A stretch of DNA of 32,258 nt from JBECKQ01 sp040235375 (GCA_040235375.1 JBECKQ010000448.1:1-32258); one strand, 5' to 3'; counted from the stretch's first letter, positions 1 through 7,696 are shown. Made by a program: numbers and translations. Notes: generated from the sequence alone by a model not told the origin.

Positions 1-457
1 GGACGATACGATTGGTCAGAATGCTGAGGATTGCGGCGTAGATGCGGTTGCCGATGCGGCGGGTGCGCGGCATCTGACTGTCGGGTCCCAGTCGCGAGCC
101 GAGGGCAATGGCGGCGTTCGCGGCGACAAGGCCGGTGCAGATGTTGGCGAAGAAGTTCGGATCGCAGGTGCCGTCGGCGTCGAGGAAGCCGACCAGTTCG
201 GCGTTCGTCGCGTCGAAGCCGGCCTTGATCGCCGCGCCGTAGCCGCGGTTGCGTTCGAACACGATGAGCTTGATGTCTTCGTAGCCCTGGGCGATGGGGA
301 CGGTGCGATCGGTGGAGCCGTCGCTGACCACGACGACGTCGACGGCGTCGACGGGGCTGTTATCGACGATGTGCCGCCGGGCGGCGAGGGTGCGCTCGAT
401 GATCTCGGCGATGGCGTCCTCTTCGTTGTAGGCCGGAATGACGACGGTGAGTCTCAT
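1..457 (-). CDS. GT2-family glycosyltransferase, DPM1-like (3' end outside window)
   Basis: Partial gene; 152 residues are visible before the window edge, with no stop. The N-terminus starts MRLTVVIPAYNEEDAI, the usual nucleotide-sugar-binding opening of GT-A family 2 enzymes. Next come a V-V-S-D-G-S-T-D-R-T loop (about residues 38-47), N-R-G-Y-G-A-A-I-K-A-G (about 64-74), and the FLDADG metal-binding DxD motif (about 85-90). This pattern is that of dolichol-phosphate-mannose-synthase-like transferases, which move a sugar from UDP or GDP onto a polyprenyl phosphate or a glycan at the inner membrane face. Donor and acceptor cannot be told from this fragment. The ATG is preceded by GGAG at about 9 nt. 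It lies 181 bp downstream of tsaE on the same strand and may be read from the same transcript. Whether C-terminal membrane helices follow cannot be seen. Confidence 0.88.
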   Translation of the reverse strand, partial: MRLTVVIPAYNEEDAIAEIIERTLAARRHIVDNSPVDAVDVVVVSDGSTDRTVPIAQGYEDIKLIVFERNRGYGAAIKAGFDATNAELVGFLDADGTCDPNFFANICTGLVAANAAIALGSRLGPDSQMPRTRRIGNRIYAAILSILTNRIV

Positions 458-638
458 CGGTCGTGGCTCCAACGGCTGCGTTCAGCGCGGTTGAACGCGA
501 TAGTGGCTCGATCCGGGCGGACCGGCCGCCGCGAGCGCGGCGCGCGGCAGTGCCCGATAACGTTTTCGGCAGCCGGTCGGGGCGGCTTGACTTAAGGGAC
601 GTGGCGGGGCGTTCAGGGACGCCCCTGCCACGATTCAA

Positions 639-1109
639 TCAGCCGAACGACCGCAGAAGTGTTGCCGACCGCTCGCCGCCGGCACTTAGAGTGATGCGCC
701 GATCGGTGGGTCCGGCGATGTCGATATCGATGCGCAGATGATCGGCAGGCAGCGCATCCAGCACGCGGTCGGCCCATTCGATGCACGTCGCTGAGTCCCC
801 GGCGATCATCTCCTGGAAGCCGAGCGCCTCGAGCTCGAGCGAACCACCCAGCCGGAACACGTCAATGTGAAAGAGCGGAATGCGCCCGGGGTATTCGTTC
901 ACCAGCACGAAGGTGGGGCTGCTGACCACGACGCCGTCGGGCGCGTCGTTTCCCCTGGCGATGCCTTTGACGAAGTGCGTCTTTCCCGATCCCAGCGCGC
1001 CGACCAGCGCGACGACGGCCTGTGGCACGAGAGCGCGGCCCAGGCGACGGCCGAGGTCGATCGTCTCCTCGACGGCGTGCGTCTCGAAGGTCAGCGGTGG
1101 GGCGGTCAT
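639..1109 (-). CDS. tsaE: tRNA threonylcarbamoyladenosine biosynthesis ATPase TsaE
   Basis: A 156-residue P-loop ATPase, the normal size for TsaE. It works with TsaB and TsaD to place threonylcarbamoyl on A37 of ANN-decoding tRNAs in the cytoplasm. Visible motifs are the Walker A loop GALGSGKT (about residues 37-44), the switch region S-S-P-T-F-V-L-V-N-E-Y (about 63-73), HIDVFR (matching the family H.D.YR), and a late EWADR motif matching the family's EW.e/d. The ATG overlaps the thiL stop codon by one base (TAATG), and no good Shine-Dalgarno precedes it, so translation is probably coupled to thiL. TsaB and TsaD are not in the window. The ThiL-TsaE pairing is a housekeeping neighbourhood and not functionally informative. 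Confidence 0.96.
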   Translation of the reverse strand: MTAPPLTFETHAVEETIDLGRRLGRALVPQAVVALVGALGSGKTHFVKGIARGNDAPDGVVVSSPTFVLVNEYPGRIPLFHIDVFRLGGSLELEALGFQEMIAGDSATCIEWADRVLDALPADHLRIDIDIAGPTDRRITLSAGGERSATLLRSFG

Positions 1110-2029
1110 TACAAGTGCTGATAGCCGAGCGGCTCGAGCGGAGCAAGTCGCCCGCCGGCGGTGCGAAGCTGCAAGCCCGATCCCTCGACGATCTCGCCGA
1201 CCTTCCGAAGCGCGAGCCCATCAGCGTCCGAGTCCGACGCCTCCGCGCAAACGAGCAGTTCGAAGTCCTCGCCGTCGTGGAGCGCGTGTTCGAGGATGGA
1301 GCGGCCATCCGCCGAGGCCGCGGCGCGGGCGTCGTCGCTGGCGACGGCCAGAACACGCTCCTCATCCAGAACGGCGCCGACACCGGATGCCTCGACAAGA
1401 CGATCCAGGTCGATGGCGAGCCCGTCGCTGATATCCATCATGGCGTGCAGGCGGGGCCCCAGCGATTCGGCGATCTGCTTCGCCTCGTGAACGCGGGGGG
1501 TGAAGGCCAGGTGCCGCTCGAGCAGGCTGCCGCCTAACGGGCCCGTGACGTACACCTCGTCGCCAGGTCGAGCCCCCGACCGGCGCACCGGCTCGATGCC
1601 GGGGTAGGGGACGGCCAGCATGGCCACGTCCACGGCCAGCGGATTGACCCAGCTTGTCGTGTCGCCGCCAACGAGCCGGCAGCCGAACGCTTTGCACTGG
1701 GCTGCCATCGCGTCGAGGAGCGTTTTTGCGGCCTGCACGCCCATCTTTTGCGGGATGGCGAGGGATGTGACGGCGATCAGCGGGCGAACGGCCATAGCGG
1801 CGCAGTCGCTGAGGCTGCACGAGATAGCCTTTTGGCCGATCTGGGCGAGCGAGTGGCGTTCTGTCTGGAAATGGACGCCGTCAAGGAGGATATCGGTGGT
1901 GATCAGGAGCCGGCCGGCGTCGATGCGCAAGGCCGCCATATCATCGCCAACGGCGATTTCATCCGGCCCGATCGCGGATTTCAGCCGCTTGCCAAGCCAT
2001 CGGATGAGGTCTCGTTCGCTTTCCGCCAC
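1109..2029 (-). CDS. thiL: thiamine-monophosphate kinase ThiL
   Basis: A 306-residue AIR-synthase-fold kinase that phosphorylates thiamine monophosphate to thiamine diphosphate with ATP, the last step of cofactor synthesis. Family signatures are in order: GDDMA near residue 28 (usual GDDAA), TTDILLDGVHF near 44-54 (usual TTD.LVEGVHF), the magnesium-binding GGDTT near 122, G.R.GDEVYVTG.LG near 152-166, and the central M-D-I-S-D-G-L-A-I-D-L motif near 199-209. The start is GTG, preceded by AAGGAA at 7 nt. It opens a minus-strand unit with tsaE and diverges from rpmH over about 150 bp. Other thiamine genes and a THI-box riboswitch are not seen here. Confidence 0.96.
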   Translation of the reverse strand: MAESERDLIRWLGKRLKSAIGPDEIAVGDDMAALRIDAGRLLITTDILLDGVHFQTERHSLAQIGQKAISCSLSDCAAMAVRPLIAVTSLAIPQKMGVQAAKTLLDAMAAQCKAFGCRLVGGDTTSWVNPLAVDVAMLAVPYPGIEPVRRSGARPGDEVYVTGPLGGSLLERHLAFTPRVHEAKQIAESLGPRLHAMMDISDGLAIDLDRLVEASGVGAVLDEERVLAVASDDARAAASADGRSILEHALHDGEDFELLVCAEASDSDADGLALRKVGEIVEGSGLQLRTAGGRLAPLEPLGYQHL

Positions 2030-2090
2030 AACTGGTTTCCTTCAAAAACGCTCTCAGCTTGCGCTGGCCGGCTCTGCACTGCAAGGTGCC

Positions 2091-2118
2091 TTGCGTCTTT
2101 GGCCGGGTTCGCTAGACT
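2091..2118 (+). promoter_or_regulatory. candidate sigma70-type promoter for rpmH
   Basis: TTGCGT (2091-2096) and TAGACT (2113-2118) are separated by 16 bp, 65 bp before the bL34 start codon. The match is modest and judged by eye; it lies in the short divergent gap between thiL and rpmH. Confidence 0.35.
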
Positions 2119-2182
2119 GGCGCGGCTCCAGGTTAGTCGGGGCCTTTGCCGTCCGGCGACAGTCAGGACAAGGAACGAACCC

Positions 2183-2323
2183 ATGCATTATCCGAGACGG
2201 ACGAGCATCATCAAAAAACGGCGTAAGCAGGGTTTCCGGGCCAGGATGCGGACCTCGACAGGCCGCAAACTCCTCAGCCGCAAGCGCCGCCACGGCTTCC
2301 ATCGCATCAACTGCTGCCAGTAG
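2183..2323 (+). CDS. rpmH: large ribosomal subunit protein bL34 (divergent termini)
   Basis: A 46-residue, very basic protein. The core K-Q-G-F-R-A-R-M-R-T-S-T-G-R-K-L-L followed by SRKRRHG matches the bL34 consensus (HGFRARM.T..GR.vL..RR.KGR). The N-terminus (MHYPRRTSIIKKRR) and C-terminus (FHRINCCQ) differ from the common MKRTYQPS and RLTV ends. bL34 sits in domain I of 23S rRNA in the large subunit. The ATG follows AAGGA at 7 nt. The usual partner gene rnpA, with yidD/yidC beyond it, does not follow: downstream are about 360 bp without a convincing gene and then an opposing transporter. The two adjacent C-terminal cysteines are unusual for the family. Confidence 0.9.
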   Translation: MHYPRRTSIIKKRRKQGFRARMRTSTGRKLLSRKRRHGFHRINCCQ

Positions 2324-2682
2324 CCCCGCGGTGCCCCGCCTGCCGGCCGGCATCGTCCCGCATCGACGCCGGAAGCTGGGTAATTCGGCAGCATCACACC
2401 GACTTTATCATTCATGAGAGGCCGGCTCTGGCCCCCCGAATCGAGTCTCAGCTTCAAACGGGGGATGTTTCGTGTGCCGCACTAGGGATAACCCTTATTG
2501 AAGGGGGCGCGTGTATTCCGATAGGATGCTTCTGCTTTCTGTGGCATCCGTTTCGGTTATTGGGCTGGGTGAACGAATTTGCCGGCGTGGCTGCAACGCC
2601 TTCCGGAGAGGGTGTGCCTGCATCCCCTGCGGGACCGCCGGTCTACGCCTGCCCGCGCACAAACTCGTGGCCGGCGGAGATG
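2324..2682. other. intergenic region between rpmH and the exchanger gene; no gene seen
   Basis: About 360 bp lie between the bL34 stop and the stop of the opposing transporter gene. Short open frames on both strands have no recognisable protein features and no clear ribosome-binding site. One stretch is promoter-like: TTGAAG at 2498-2503 and TAGGAT at 2522-2527, with an 18-bp spacer, pointing right into sequence with no gene on that strand. I see no terminator with a T-run and no rnpA. Confidence 0.5.
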
Positions 2683-3702
2683 CTACAAAGGCAGCGCCAT
2701 GACTACCAGGCCGAGCGCGTACAGCGCCAGGATGAGCGCGCTTTCGAAGCCGATGTTGCCGAAGCCGCTCTTCTCCCGATGCAACAAGCCCATCAACAGA
2801 ACGCCGGTCATGATGATCGTCAGCGCCAGCAGGAACTTCGCGTGCGCTGAAGCCGTGTGGTAGATCGATCCCGGGCGATAAGCCACGTCGGCCACCGCGG
2901 CGAAGAGCGTATCGAAGGCGTTGCCCCCGATCACGCCGCTGACGGCGAGCGTGAGCGCGCCGCGACGCACGGCCGACACCGACGTCACCAGTTCCGGCAA
3001 CGACGTTGTCACGGCAATCAGCACGGCGCCCGCGACCGTGGCGGAGATTCCCGTCTTCGCCATGATCGATTCAGAGGCACGCGTAACGGCCCAGCCGGCG
3101 CCGATCACGAACACCGCGGTGATGGCGAACTGGCTCCATAGCAACGCGAGCGACGAATGCTGTGACTCTTCCTCAGGCAGGTCGACCTTCGTGTCATGGG
3201 TCATGCGCGGCTGCCACATGGGCCTCGTGCGGGCCTTGTAGATGATCCGCAGGCCGAAGATGTAGGCAAGCAGCAGCAGCGGCGTTAGCGGGCTGATACC
3301 CAGGAAGCTGATGTCGGGGCCGACGATGCCGAGCATCAGTGCCCCCAGAAGAACGATGAGCAGCGTTCCCTGCATCAAGTTGGGCAAGGAGGCGGCCGCG
3401 TGCTCGAGGTTTGCTTTCGGATACGCAATGTCGGCGATGGCCAGAAAGGCAGTCTGCGCAGCGATGCCGCCGATGGCGTTCGACAGCGCGACGACCGGGT
3501 GCCCGTCGACGGCCGCCGCAATGGACGCGGTAATACCGGGCAGAGACGTGCACGCCCCGAGAAGCACCGCGCCGACAAACGCTTCGCCCAAGCCGGTCCG
3601 GTCGGCGAGATGATCGAGCACTCCGCTCAATCGCGTGCCCGCGACACCGATCACGAGGGCGGAGACGATGAAGACCGGTATGCTTATCGACAGTTCCCAC
3701 AC
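2683..3702 (-). CDS. CaCA-superfamily cation exchanger (sodium/calcium- or proton-exchanger-like), atypical first alpha-repeat
   Basis: A 339-residue inner-membrane protein of about ten hydrophobic helices in two halves, separated by a charged loop (about residues 157-187). Each half has the CaCA alpha-repeat. Repeat 2 is canonical: G-A-V-L-I-A-V-T-T-S-L-P-E-L near 225-238, then GVIGGN.FD. Repeat 1 reads G-A-V-L-L-G-A-C-T-S-L-P-G-I near 44-57, with Gly56 where Na+/Ca2+ exchangers have a cation-binding Glu. The fold and family are clear; the transported ion is not, and a proton- or sodium-coupled role is as likely as classical Na+/Ca2+ exchange. The start is a GTG with AGGA about 13 nt upstream, so it is not certain. 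It is the last gene after rpiB and the aconitase on this strand. Confidence 0.88.
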   Translation of the reverse strand: MWELSISIPVFIVSALVIGVAGTRLSGVLDHLADRTGLGEAFVGAVLLGACTSLPGITASIAAAVDGHPVVALSNAIGGIAAQTAFLAIADIAYPKANLEHAAASLPNLMQGTLLIVLLGALMLGIVGPDISFLGISPLTPLLLLAYIFGLRIIYKARTRPMWQPRMTHDTKVDLPEEESQHSSLALLWSQFAITAVFVIGAGWAVTRASESIMAKTGISATVAGAVLIAVTTSLPELVTSVSAVRRGALTLAVSGVIGGNAFDTLFAAVADVAYRPGSIYHTASAHAKFLLALTIIMTGVLLMGLLHREKSGFGNIGFESALILALYALGLVVMALPL

Positions 3703-3768
3703 GTCGCGCTTGCGTTCCTCTCCTGCGCATCCTCGTCTGTTTGACCGAAGTCGCCTCCGAGTGCCGGC

Positions 3769-5712
3769 TCAATCGAGCCGCTCGCGCACCCATTTGAAGA
3801 GACCGCCGTCGAGCAGGACATCAACCTGGCGAGCCGACAGCACGTGCCGGCAGTCGATCGTGCGATCGCGATTGACGTGGCGGACCCTGACAGCGTCGCC
3901 GGCCCGAAGCTGTTCGTGAATGTCCTCGACGGCCAGCACGTCGCCCTGCTTGATCCCGTCGTAATCGGTCTCGTTAACGAAGACAAACGGCAGCACGCCG
4001 AAGTTGACGAGGTTCTGCGCGTGGATTCGCGCAAAGCTCTTCGCGATGACCATGCGCAGGCCGAGATAGCGCGGAGCAATCGCGGCGTGCTCGCGACTGG
4101 ATCCCTGCCCGTAGTTGTTTCCCCCGATGACGGCGTGCCCGTTGCCGTCGAGCTTCTTCGCCCGCTCGGGATACGTGGGGTCGACGCCTTCAAACGCAAA
4201 CTGGCTGATCGCCGGAATGTTGCTGCGCATAGGGAGCACGCGTGCCCCGGCCGGCAGGATTTCATCCGTCGAGATGTTGTCGCCCGTCTTCAGGATGACG
4301 GGCAGCTCGAGGCGGTCGGGCATGGGCTCGAGCTCGGGCATGTCGGCGATGTTCGGGCCCTTGATGATCTCGACCTTGGCCGCCGCTTCGGGCGGCGGTG
4401 GCGGCGTGAGCATGTCCGTGTTGATGACCGGATGCTCGGGATCGCGGACCTTCGGATAGGGCATGTCCATATCGCGCGGGTCGGTGATCACGCCGGATAG
4501 GGCGGAGGCCGTCGCCGTCTCGGGGCTGACGAGGCACACCTTGTCTTCCTTCGTGCCGGAGCGCCCGGGGAAGTTCCGCGGCACGGTTCGCAGGCTGATC
4601 TGATGCGTGGCCGGCGCCTGGCCCATGCCGATGCACCCGTTGCAGCCGGCCTGGTGGATGCGCGCTCCGGCGTGAATGAGCGCGGACAGATGGCCGTCGT
4701 TGACCAGGTTTTCGAGAATCTGCCGCGACGTGGGATTGACGTCGAACGACACGCCGGGTTTCACTTGCCGGCCCTTGACCATCTGGGCCGCGACGGCGAA
4801 GTCGCGATAACCCGGATTGGCCGATGAGCCTACGTACGCCTGGTAGATCGGCTGGCCGGCCACGTCGCGCACGCGTTTAACGTTGCCCGGGCTGGAGGGC
4901 ATGGCGATCAGCGGTTCGACTTTGGACAGGTCGATTTCCTCATCCACGTCATAGGTGGCGTCCTTGTCCGCGACCAGTTCGGCCCAGTCCTCCTCGCGCT
5001 GCTGCTGGCGCAGGAAGTGGCGAACCTCTTCGTCCGAGGGAAACACGGTGGAGGTTGCGCCGAGCTCGGCGCCCATGTTGGCGATGACGTGGCGATCCAT
5101 CGCGGAGAGGGACGCAAGGCCCGGCCCGTAGTACTCGATGATCCGCCCGACGCCGCCATGCACGTCGTGCCGGCGGAGCATCTCGAGTATCACGTCCTTG
5201 GCGCTGACCCAGTCGGGCAGCTTGCCGGTCAGTCGCACGCCCCAGATTTTCGGCATCTTCGTGTGAAACGGTTTGCCCGCCATCGCCAGGGCGACTTCCA
5301 TGCCACCCGCGCCGATGGCGAGCATACCGATGGCTCCCGCAGCCGGCGTATGGCTGTCCGAGCCGAGAAGGGTCTTGCCCGGCTTGCCGAAACGCTCCAT
5401 GTGGACGGGGTGGCTGACGCCGTTGCCCGGCCGGCTGAACCACACGCCGAACCGGCGGCACGCGGTGTACAGAAACACGTGGTCGTCCGGATTGCGGGAG
5501 TCTTCCTGGAGGAGATTGTGATCGACGTACTGGGTGGAAAGCTCGGTGCGGACGCGATCGAGGCCCATGGCTTCGACCGCCAGCATGACGAGCGTACCCG
5601 TCGCGTCCTGCGTCAGCGTCTGGTCGATGCGGATGCCGATTTCGTTGCCCGGCTTTGGCTCGCCCTCGACAAGGTGGCTGTCAATCAGCTTTTGCGCGAC
5701 GTTTCTTCCCAT
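3769..5712 (-). CDS. aconitate hydratase (short, about 645-residue type)
   Basis: A 647-residue aconitase interconverting citrate and isocitrate in the TCA cycle. The N-terminal half has the substrate/cluster-domain motifs G-N-G-V-S-H-P-V-H-M-E-R-F-G and L-L-G-S-D-S-H-T-P-A-A-G (about residues 97-125). Cluster cysteines Cys357 and Cys360 lie in GCNGCIG. The C-terminal swivel domain carries D-N-I-S-T-D-E-I-L-P-A-G and the GSSREHAA active-site loop. The third cluster ligand, normally the Cys of GSCTN, reads GSSAN here (Ser297). Length and motifs suit the compact single-polypeptide bacterial branch (Aquifex-type), in which I believe this substitution is common, though I cannot check. It could act on a related hydroxy-acid, but no lysine or leucine genes are adjacent. 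AAGG precedes the ATG. It lies 46 bp after rpiB, so co-transcription is likely. Confidence 0.93.
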   Translation of the reverse strand: MGRNVAQKLIDSHLVEGEPKPGNEIGIRIDQTLTQDATGTLVMLAVEAMGLDRVRTELSTQYVDHNLLQEDSRNPDDHVFLYTACRRFGVWFSRPGNGVSHPVHMERFGKPGKTLLGSDSHTPAAGAIGMLAIGAGGMEVALAMAGKPFHTKMPKIWGVRLTGKLPDWVSAKDVILEMLRRHDVHGGVGRIIEYYGPGLASLSAMDRHVIANMGAELGATSTVFPSDEEVRHFLRQQQREEDWAELVADKDATYDVDEEIDLSKVEPLIAMPSSPGNVKRVRDVAGQPIYQAYVGSSANPGYRDFAVAAQMVKGRQVKPGVSFDVNPTSRQILENLVNDGHLSALIHAGARIHQAGCNGCIGMGQAPATHQISLRTVPRNFPGRSGTKEDKVCLVSPETATASALSGVITDPRDMDMPYPKVRDPEHPVINTDMLTPPPPPEAAAKVEIIKGPNIADMPELEPMPDRLELPVILKTGDNISTDEILPAGARVLPMRSNIPAISQFAFEGVDPTYPERAKKLDGNGHAVIGGNNYGQGSSREHAAIAPRYLGLRMVIAKSFARIHAQNLVNFGVLPFVFVNETDYDGIKQGDVLAVEDIHEQLRAGDAVRVRHVNRDRTIDCRHVLSARQVDVLLDGGLFKWVRERLD

Positions 5713-5758
5713 AGCATGTGACCTTGCATCAAGATGTTGTCGGCGGCGGATCGCCGCG

Positions 5759-6208
5759 TCAGGTTGCGCGTTCCAACGCGGCGACTTTTGCCAGTCGCCG
5801 GAGATGCCGCGCCTCGCCCGAGAACGTGGCGTTCAGGTAGGTCATGACCAGATCACGCGCAAGGGCGATGCCGATGACGCGGCCTCCCATGCACATCAGG
5901 TTGAGGTCATCGTCCTCGACACCCTGGTGAGCGGAGAACACGTCGTGAATGAGGGCCGCCCGAATACCGGCGATCTTGTTCGCGGCGACGGCCGCTCCCA
6001 CACCGCTGCCACACACGGCGATGCCGCGCGTCACCTCACCGGCGGCGACGGCCCGCGCCAGGGGAATGACGAAATCCGGGTAGTCATCGTCCAGGTTGAG
6101 TGCGTGCGCACCGAAATCGTTCACGTCGTGGTTCGACGAGCGAAGTGCGTCCACCAACTGCTTCTTCAACTCGAATCCCGCGTGATCGGCCGCCAACCCT
6201 ATGTGCAT
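5759..6208 (-). CDS. rpiB: ribose-5-phosphate isomerase B / RpiB-LacAB family isomerase
   Basis: A 149-residue protein of the RpiB/LacA/LacB family, which interconverts ribose 5-phosphate and ribulose 5-phosphate in the cytoplasm. It opens with the family's G-L-A-A-D-H-A-G-F-E-L-K phosphate/sugar-binding stretch (residues 4-15). Cys66, the catalytic base, sits in G-I-A-V-C-G-S-G-V-G, followed by A-A-N-K-I-A-G-I-R-A-A. The late C-M-G-G-R-V-I-G motif is also present. The usual 'HNDANVL' segment reads H-Q-G-V-E-D-D-D-L-N-L-M, a modest departure. It is the first gene of the minus-strand rpiB-aconitase-exchanger run and diverges from the HAD phosphatase gene. A GGGGGC precedes the ATG. Confidence 0.93.
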   Translation of the reverse strand: MHIGLAADHAGFELKKQLVDALRSSNHDVNDFGAHALNLDDDYPDFVIPLARAVAAGEVTRGIAVCGSGVGAAVAANKIAGIRAALIHDVFSAHQGVEDDDLNLMCMGGRVIGIALARDLVMTYLNATFSGEARHLRRLAKVAALERAT

Positions 6209-6280
6209 CGCGCAGCCCCCGTTGAGATTACAGTCATGTCAACATATACGCAGTGAATCTAAACGCCGGCTGAATTCAGT

Positions 6281-6296
6281 CTTAAGACTTCTTAAG
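6281..6296. promoter_or_regulatory. tandem CTTAAG repeat, candidate operator
   Basis: Two CTTAAG hexamers start at 6281 and 6291, exactly 10 bp apart, in the divergent region between rpiB and the HAD phosphatase gene, about 120 bp before the latter. Similar CTTAA half-sites recur in intergenic regions further right. CTTAAG is itself palindromic, so the target gene cannot be assigned by orientation. Confidence 0.45.
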
Positions 6297-6413
6297 GTCC
6301 GCGCCGTTCGTTCGCGACGCATCCGCCGGCGTGGCCATTGTATCGACTCGTAAGGTGCGGTCCGTTATGCTCCTTTGGAGCGAGCCTCGGTAAGATGACG
6401 CGCAACGAGGGAC

Positions 6414-7163
6414 ATGATGAAAGACCATCTTCTGATCAGCGACATTGACAACACCATGCTGGGTGACGACGAAGCCATGTCGCGATTCACCCAGTGGCGG
6501 ACGAATGAAGGTCAGGGCCTGCGCCTGGCCTACGCGACCGGCCGGTTCTTCGAGGCCGTGGCGGATCTCGTGAAACAGTCGGGCCTGCCGGCGCCGGAGG
6601 CGGTCATCGGCGGCGTGGGCTCGGACATTCGCCGGTTTCCCTCGGGCGAATACGTGAAAGAGTGGCACGAGCGCATCGGCCCCAACTGGAACGGCAACGC
6701 CGTGCGCGAGCACGTCAGCCAGCTTCCTTACGTCGAGCTGCAACCGCCGGACTGCCAATCGGCGTTCAAGGCGAGCTTCTACGTCCAGGACGCCACGCCC
6801 CGCCAGCGCGACGAAATCGGCGAGGTCCTGAAAACGATCGGCGTGGATGGTCACATCATCTACAGCTCGAACCGCGATCTGGATATTCTGCCCGCCAAGG
6901 CGAACAAGGGCACGGCCTCGGCGTTCCTTGCGGAGCTTTGGAGCATTCCGCACGACCGCGTCTTTGTCAGCGGCGATTCCGGCAACGATCTCGCCCTGTT
7001 CGAGCAGGGTTTTCATGGAATCGTGGTGGCCAACGCGCGGGATGAGCTCAAGGACCTCGATGGCGAACGTGTATACCACGCCGAGCGCCCTTACGCCGGC
7101 GGCGTGCTCGAAGGGATCCGCTACTGGCTCGAACGCGAGAATCCCGGCGGCGACGGGGATTGA
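6414..7163 (+). CDS. HAD-superfamily phosphatase, sucrose-6-phosphate phosphatase-like (Cof/IIB type)
   Basis: A 249-residue HAD hydrolase. Motif I is S-D-I-D-N-T-M-L-G-D-D (Asp nucleophile and Asp acid/base). Motif II lies in Y-A-T-G-R. The cap region includes F-K-A-S-F-Y-V, close to the K-[VA]-S-[FY]-Y segment of sucrose-phosphate and mannosylfructose-phosphate phosphatases. A Lys of motif III lies in P-A-K-A-N-K-G, and motif IV is V-S-G-D-S-G-N-D. These features favour dephosphorylation of a disaccharide phosphate, giving a compatible solute such as sucrose. No sucrose-phosphate synthase or other glycosyltransferase partner is adjacent, so the substrate is inferred from family resemblance only. 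Two ATGs adjoin (6414, 6417); GAGGG at 6407-6411 favours 6417. Confidence 0.85.
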   Translation: MMKDHLLISDIDNTMLGDDEAMSRFTQWRTNEGQGLRLAYATGRFFEAVADLVKQSGLPAPEAVIGGVGSDIRRFPSGEYVKEWHERIGPNWNGNAVREHVSQLPYVELQPPDCQSAFKASFYVQDATPRQRDEIGEVLKTIGVDGHIIYSSNRDLDILPAKANKGTASAFLAELWSIPHDRVFVSGDSGNDLALFEQGFHGIVVANARDELKDLDGERVYHAERPYAGGVLEGIRYWLERENPGGDGD

Positions 7164-7201
7164 CCGCCGTGCCTCGCATTTTCGCCGCCACGACAACGGG
7201 C

Positions 7202-7260
7202 CTTAACGCTCGCTAATCCCGATTTTAATCGCGCTTCACGCGGGCTTCCTACCCTTAAAC
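7202..7260. promoter_or_regulatory. phased CTTAA-like array upstream of the small unknown gene
   Basis: CTTAA-related hexamers occur at 7202 (CTTAAC), 7213 (CTAATC), 7224 (TTTAAT), 7234 (CTTCAC), 7245 (CTTCCT) and 7254 (CTTAAA), spaced 9-11 bp. Part of this stretch (TTCACGCGG then [GA]CTT) recurs at 11537-11549. A GATAAA at 7266 could be a -10. The weaker hexamers are judged by eye. Confidence 0.4.
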
Positions 7261-7344
7261 ATGGTGATAAACGGTGGCAAGGGCGGCGGGTGCGCAACTT
7301 GCGCGAGGCCGCCGGCGGCGATCCCCATAGACGGAGTTGCATCA

Positions 7345-7677
7345 ATGAACAGCACATTGTCGCTTGAAGCTGCACGCGACCGGCTGGCGCAAGAATTCGG
7401 CAGGAAGTGGCGCGTCTGTTACGACACCGGAAAGGCCGACATGACGGAGAAGCTGATGGGCGCATTCGAACTGAAACGCGACACCGCCCGGCTGTTCGTC
7501 GAGGAGATGGAACGGCAGGGCATGATCCGCTTTCGCGGCGCTCACGGGTATCAGGAGTCATCGCCGGCGAGGTACCCCGAACCCGACGCCGGCGTCACGC
7601 TCGGCATAGACGAGGAATGTTCGCCTGAATCAGGCTGTTGGGAACTTGCAGCCGGCCCGGCCCCCGGCAACGAGTAG
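7345..7677 (+). CDS. small hypothetical protein, possibly winged-helix-like
   Basis: Family not recognised. The 110-residue soluble protein has a helical N-terminal two-thirds. Residues about 33-64 (TEKLMGAFELKRDTARLFVE onward to MIRFRG) follow the helix-turn-helix-hairpin rhythm of the second half of a winged-helix domain. The C-terminal third is acidic, with two cysteines near residues 91 and 97 and a Pro/Gly/Ala end. No signal peptide or membrane segment is present. The ATG at 7345 follows GGAG by about 9 nt, which is better supported than the in-frame ATG at 7261 that lies inside the regulatory-looking array. It is the first gene of the plus-strand block and lies 19 bp before the PRC-barrel gene, so the two are probably co-transcribed. 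DNA binding is inference only. Confidence 0.65.
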   Translation: MNSTLSLEAARDRLAQEFGRKWRVCYDTGKADMTEKLMGAFELKRDTARLFVEEMERQGMIRFRGAHGYQESSPARYPEPDAGVTLGIDEECSPESGCWELAAGPAPGNE

Positions 7678-7696
7678 TCCGATTGAAAGGCGCTCC

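Noticed and set aside
2511..2702. Plus-strand open frame after rpmH with a hydrophobic start (MLLLSVASVSV) and a promoter-like sequence
   Set aside because: No ribosome-binding site, Arg/Cys-rich remainder without homology I recognise, and it runs into the opposing transporter gene.
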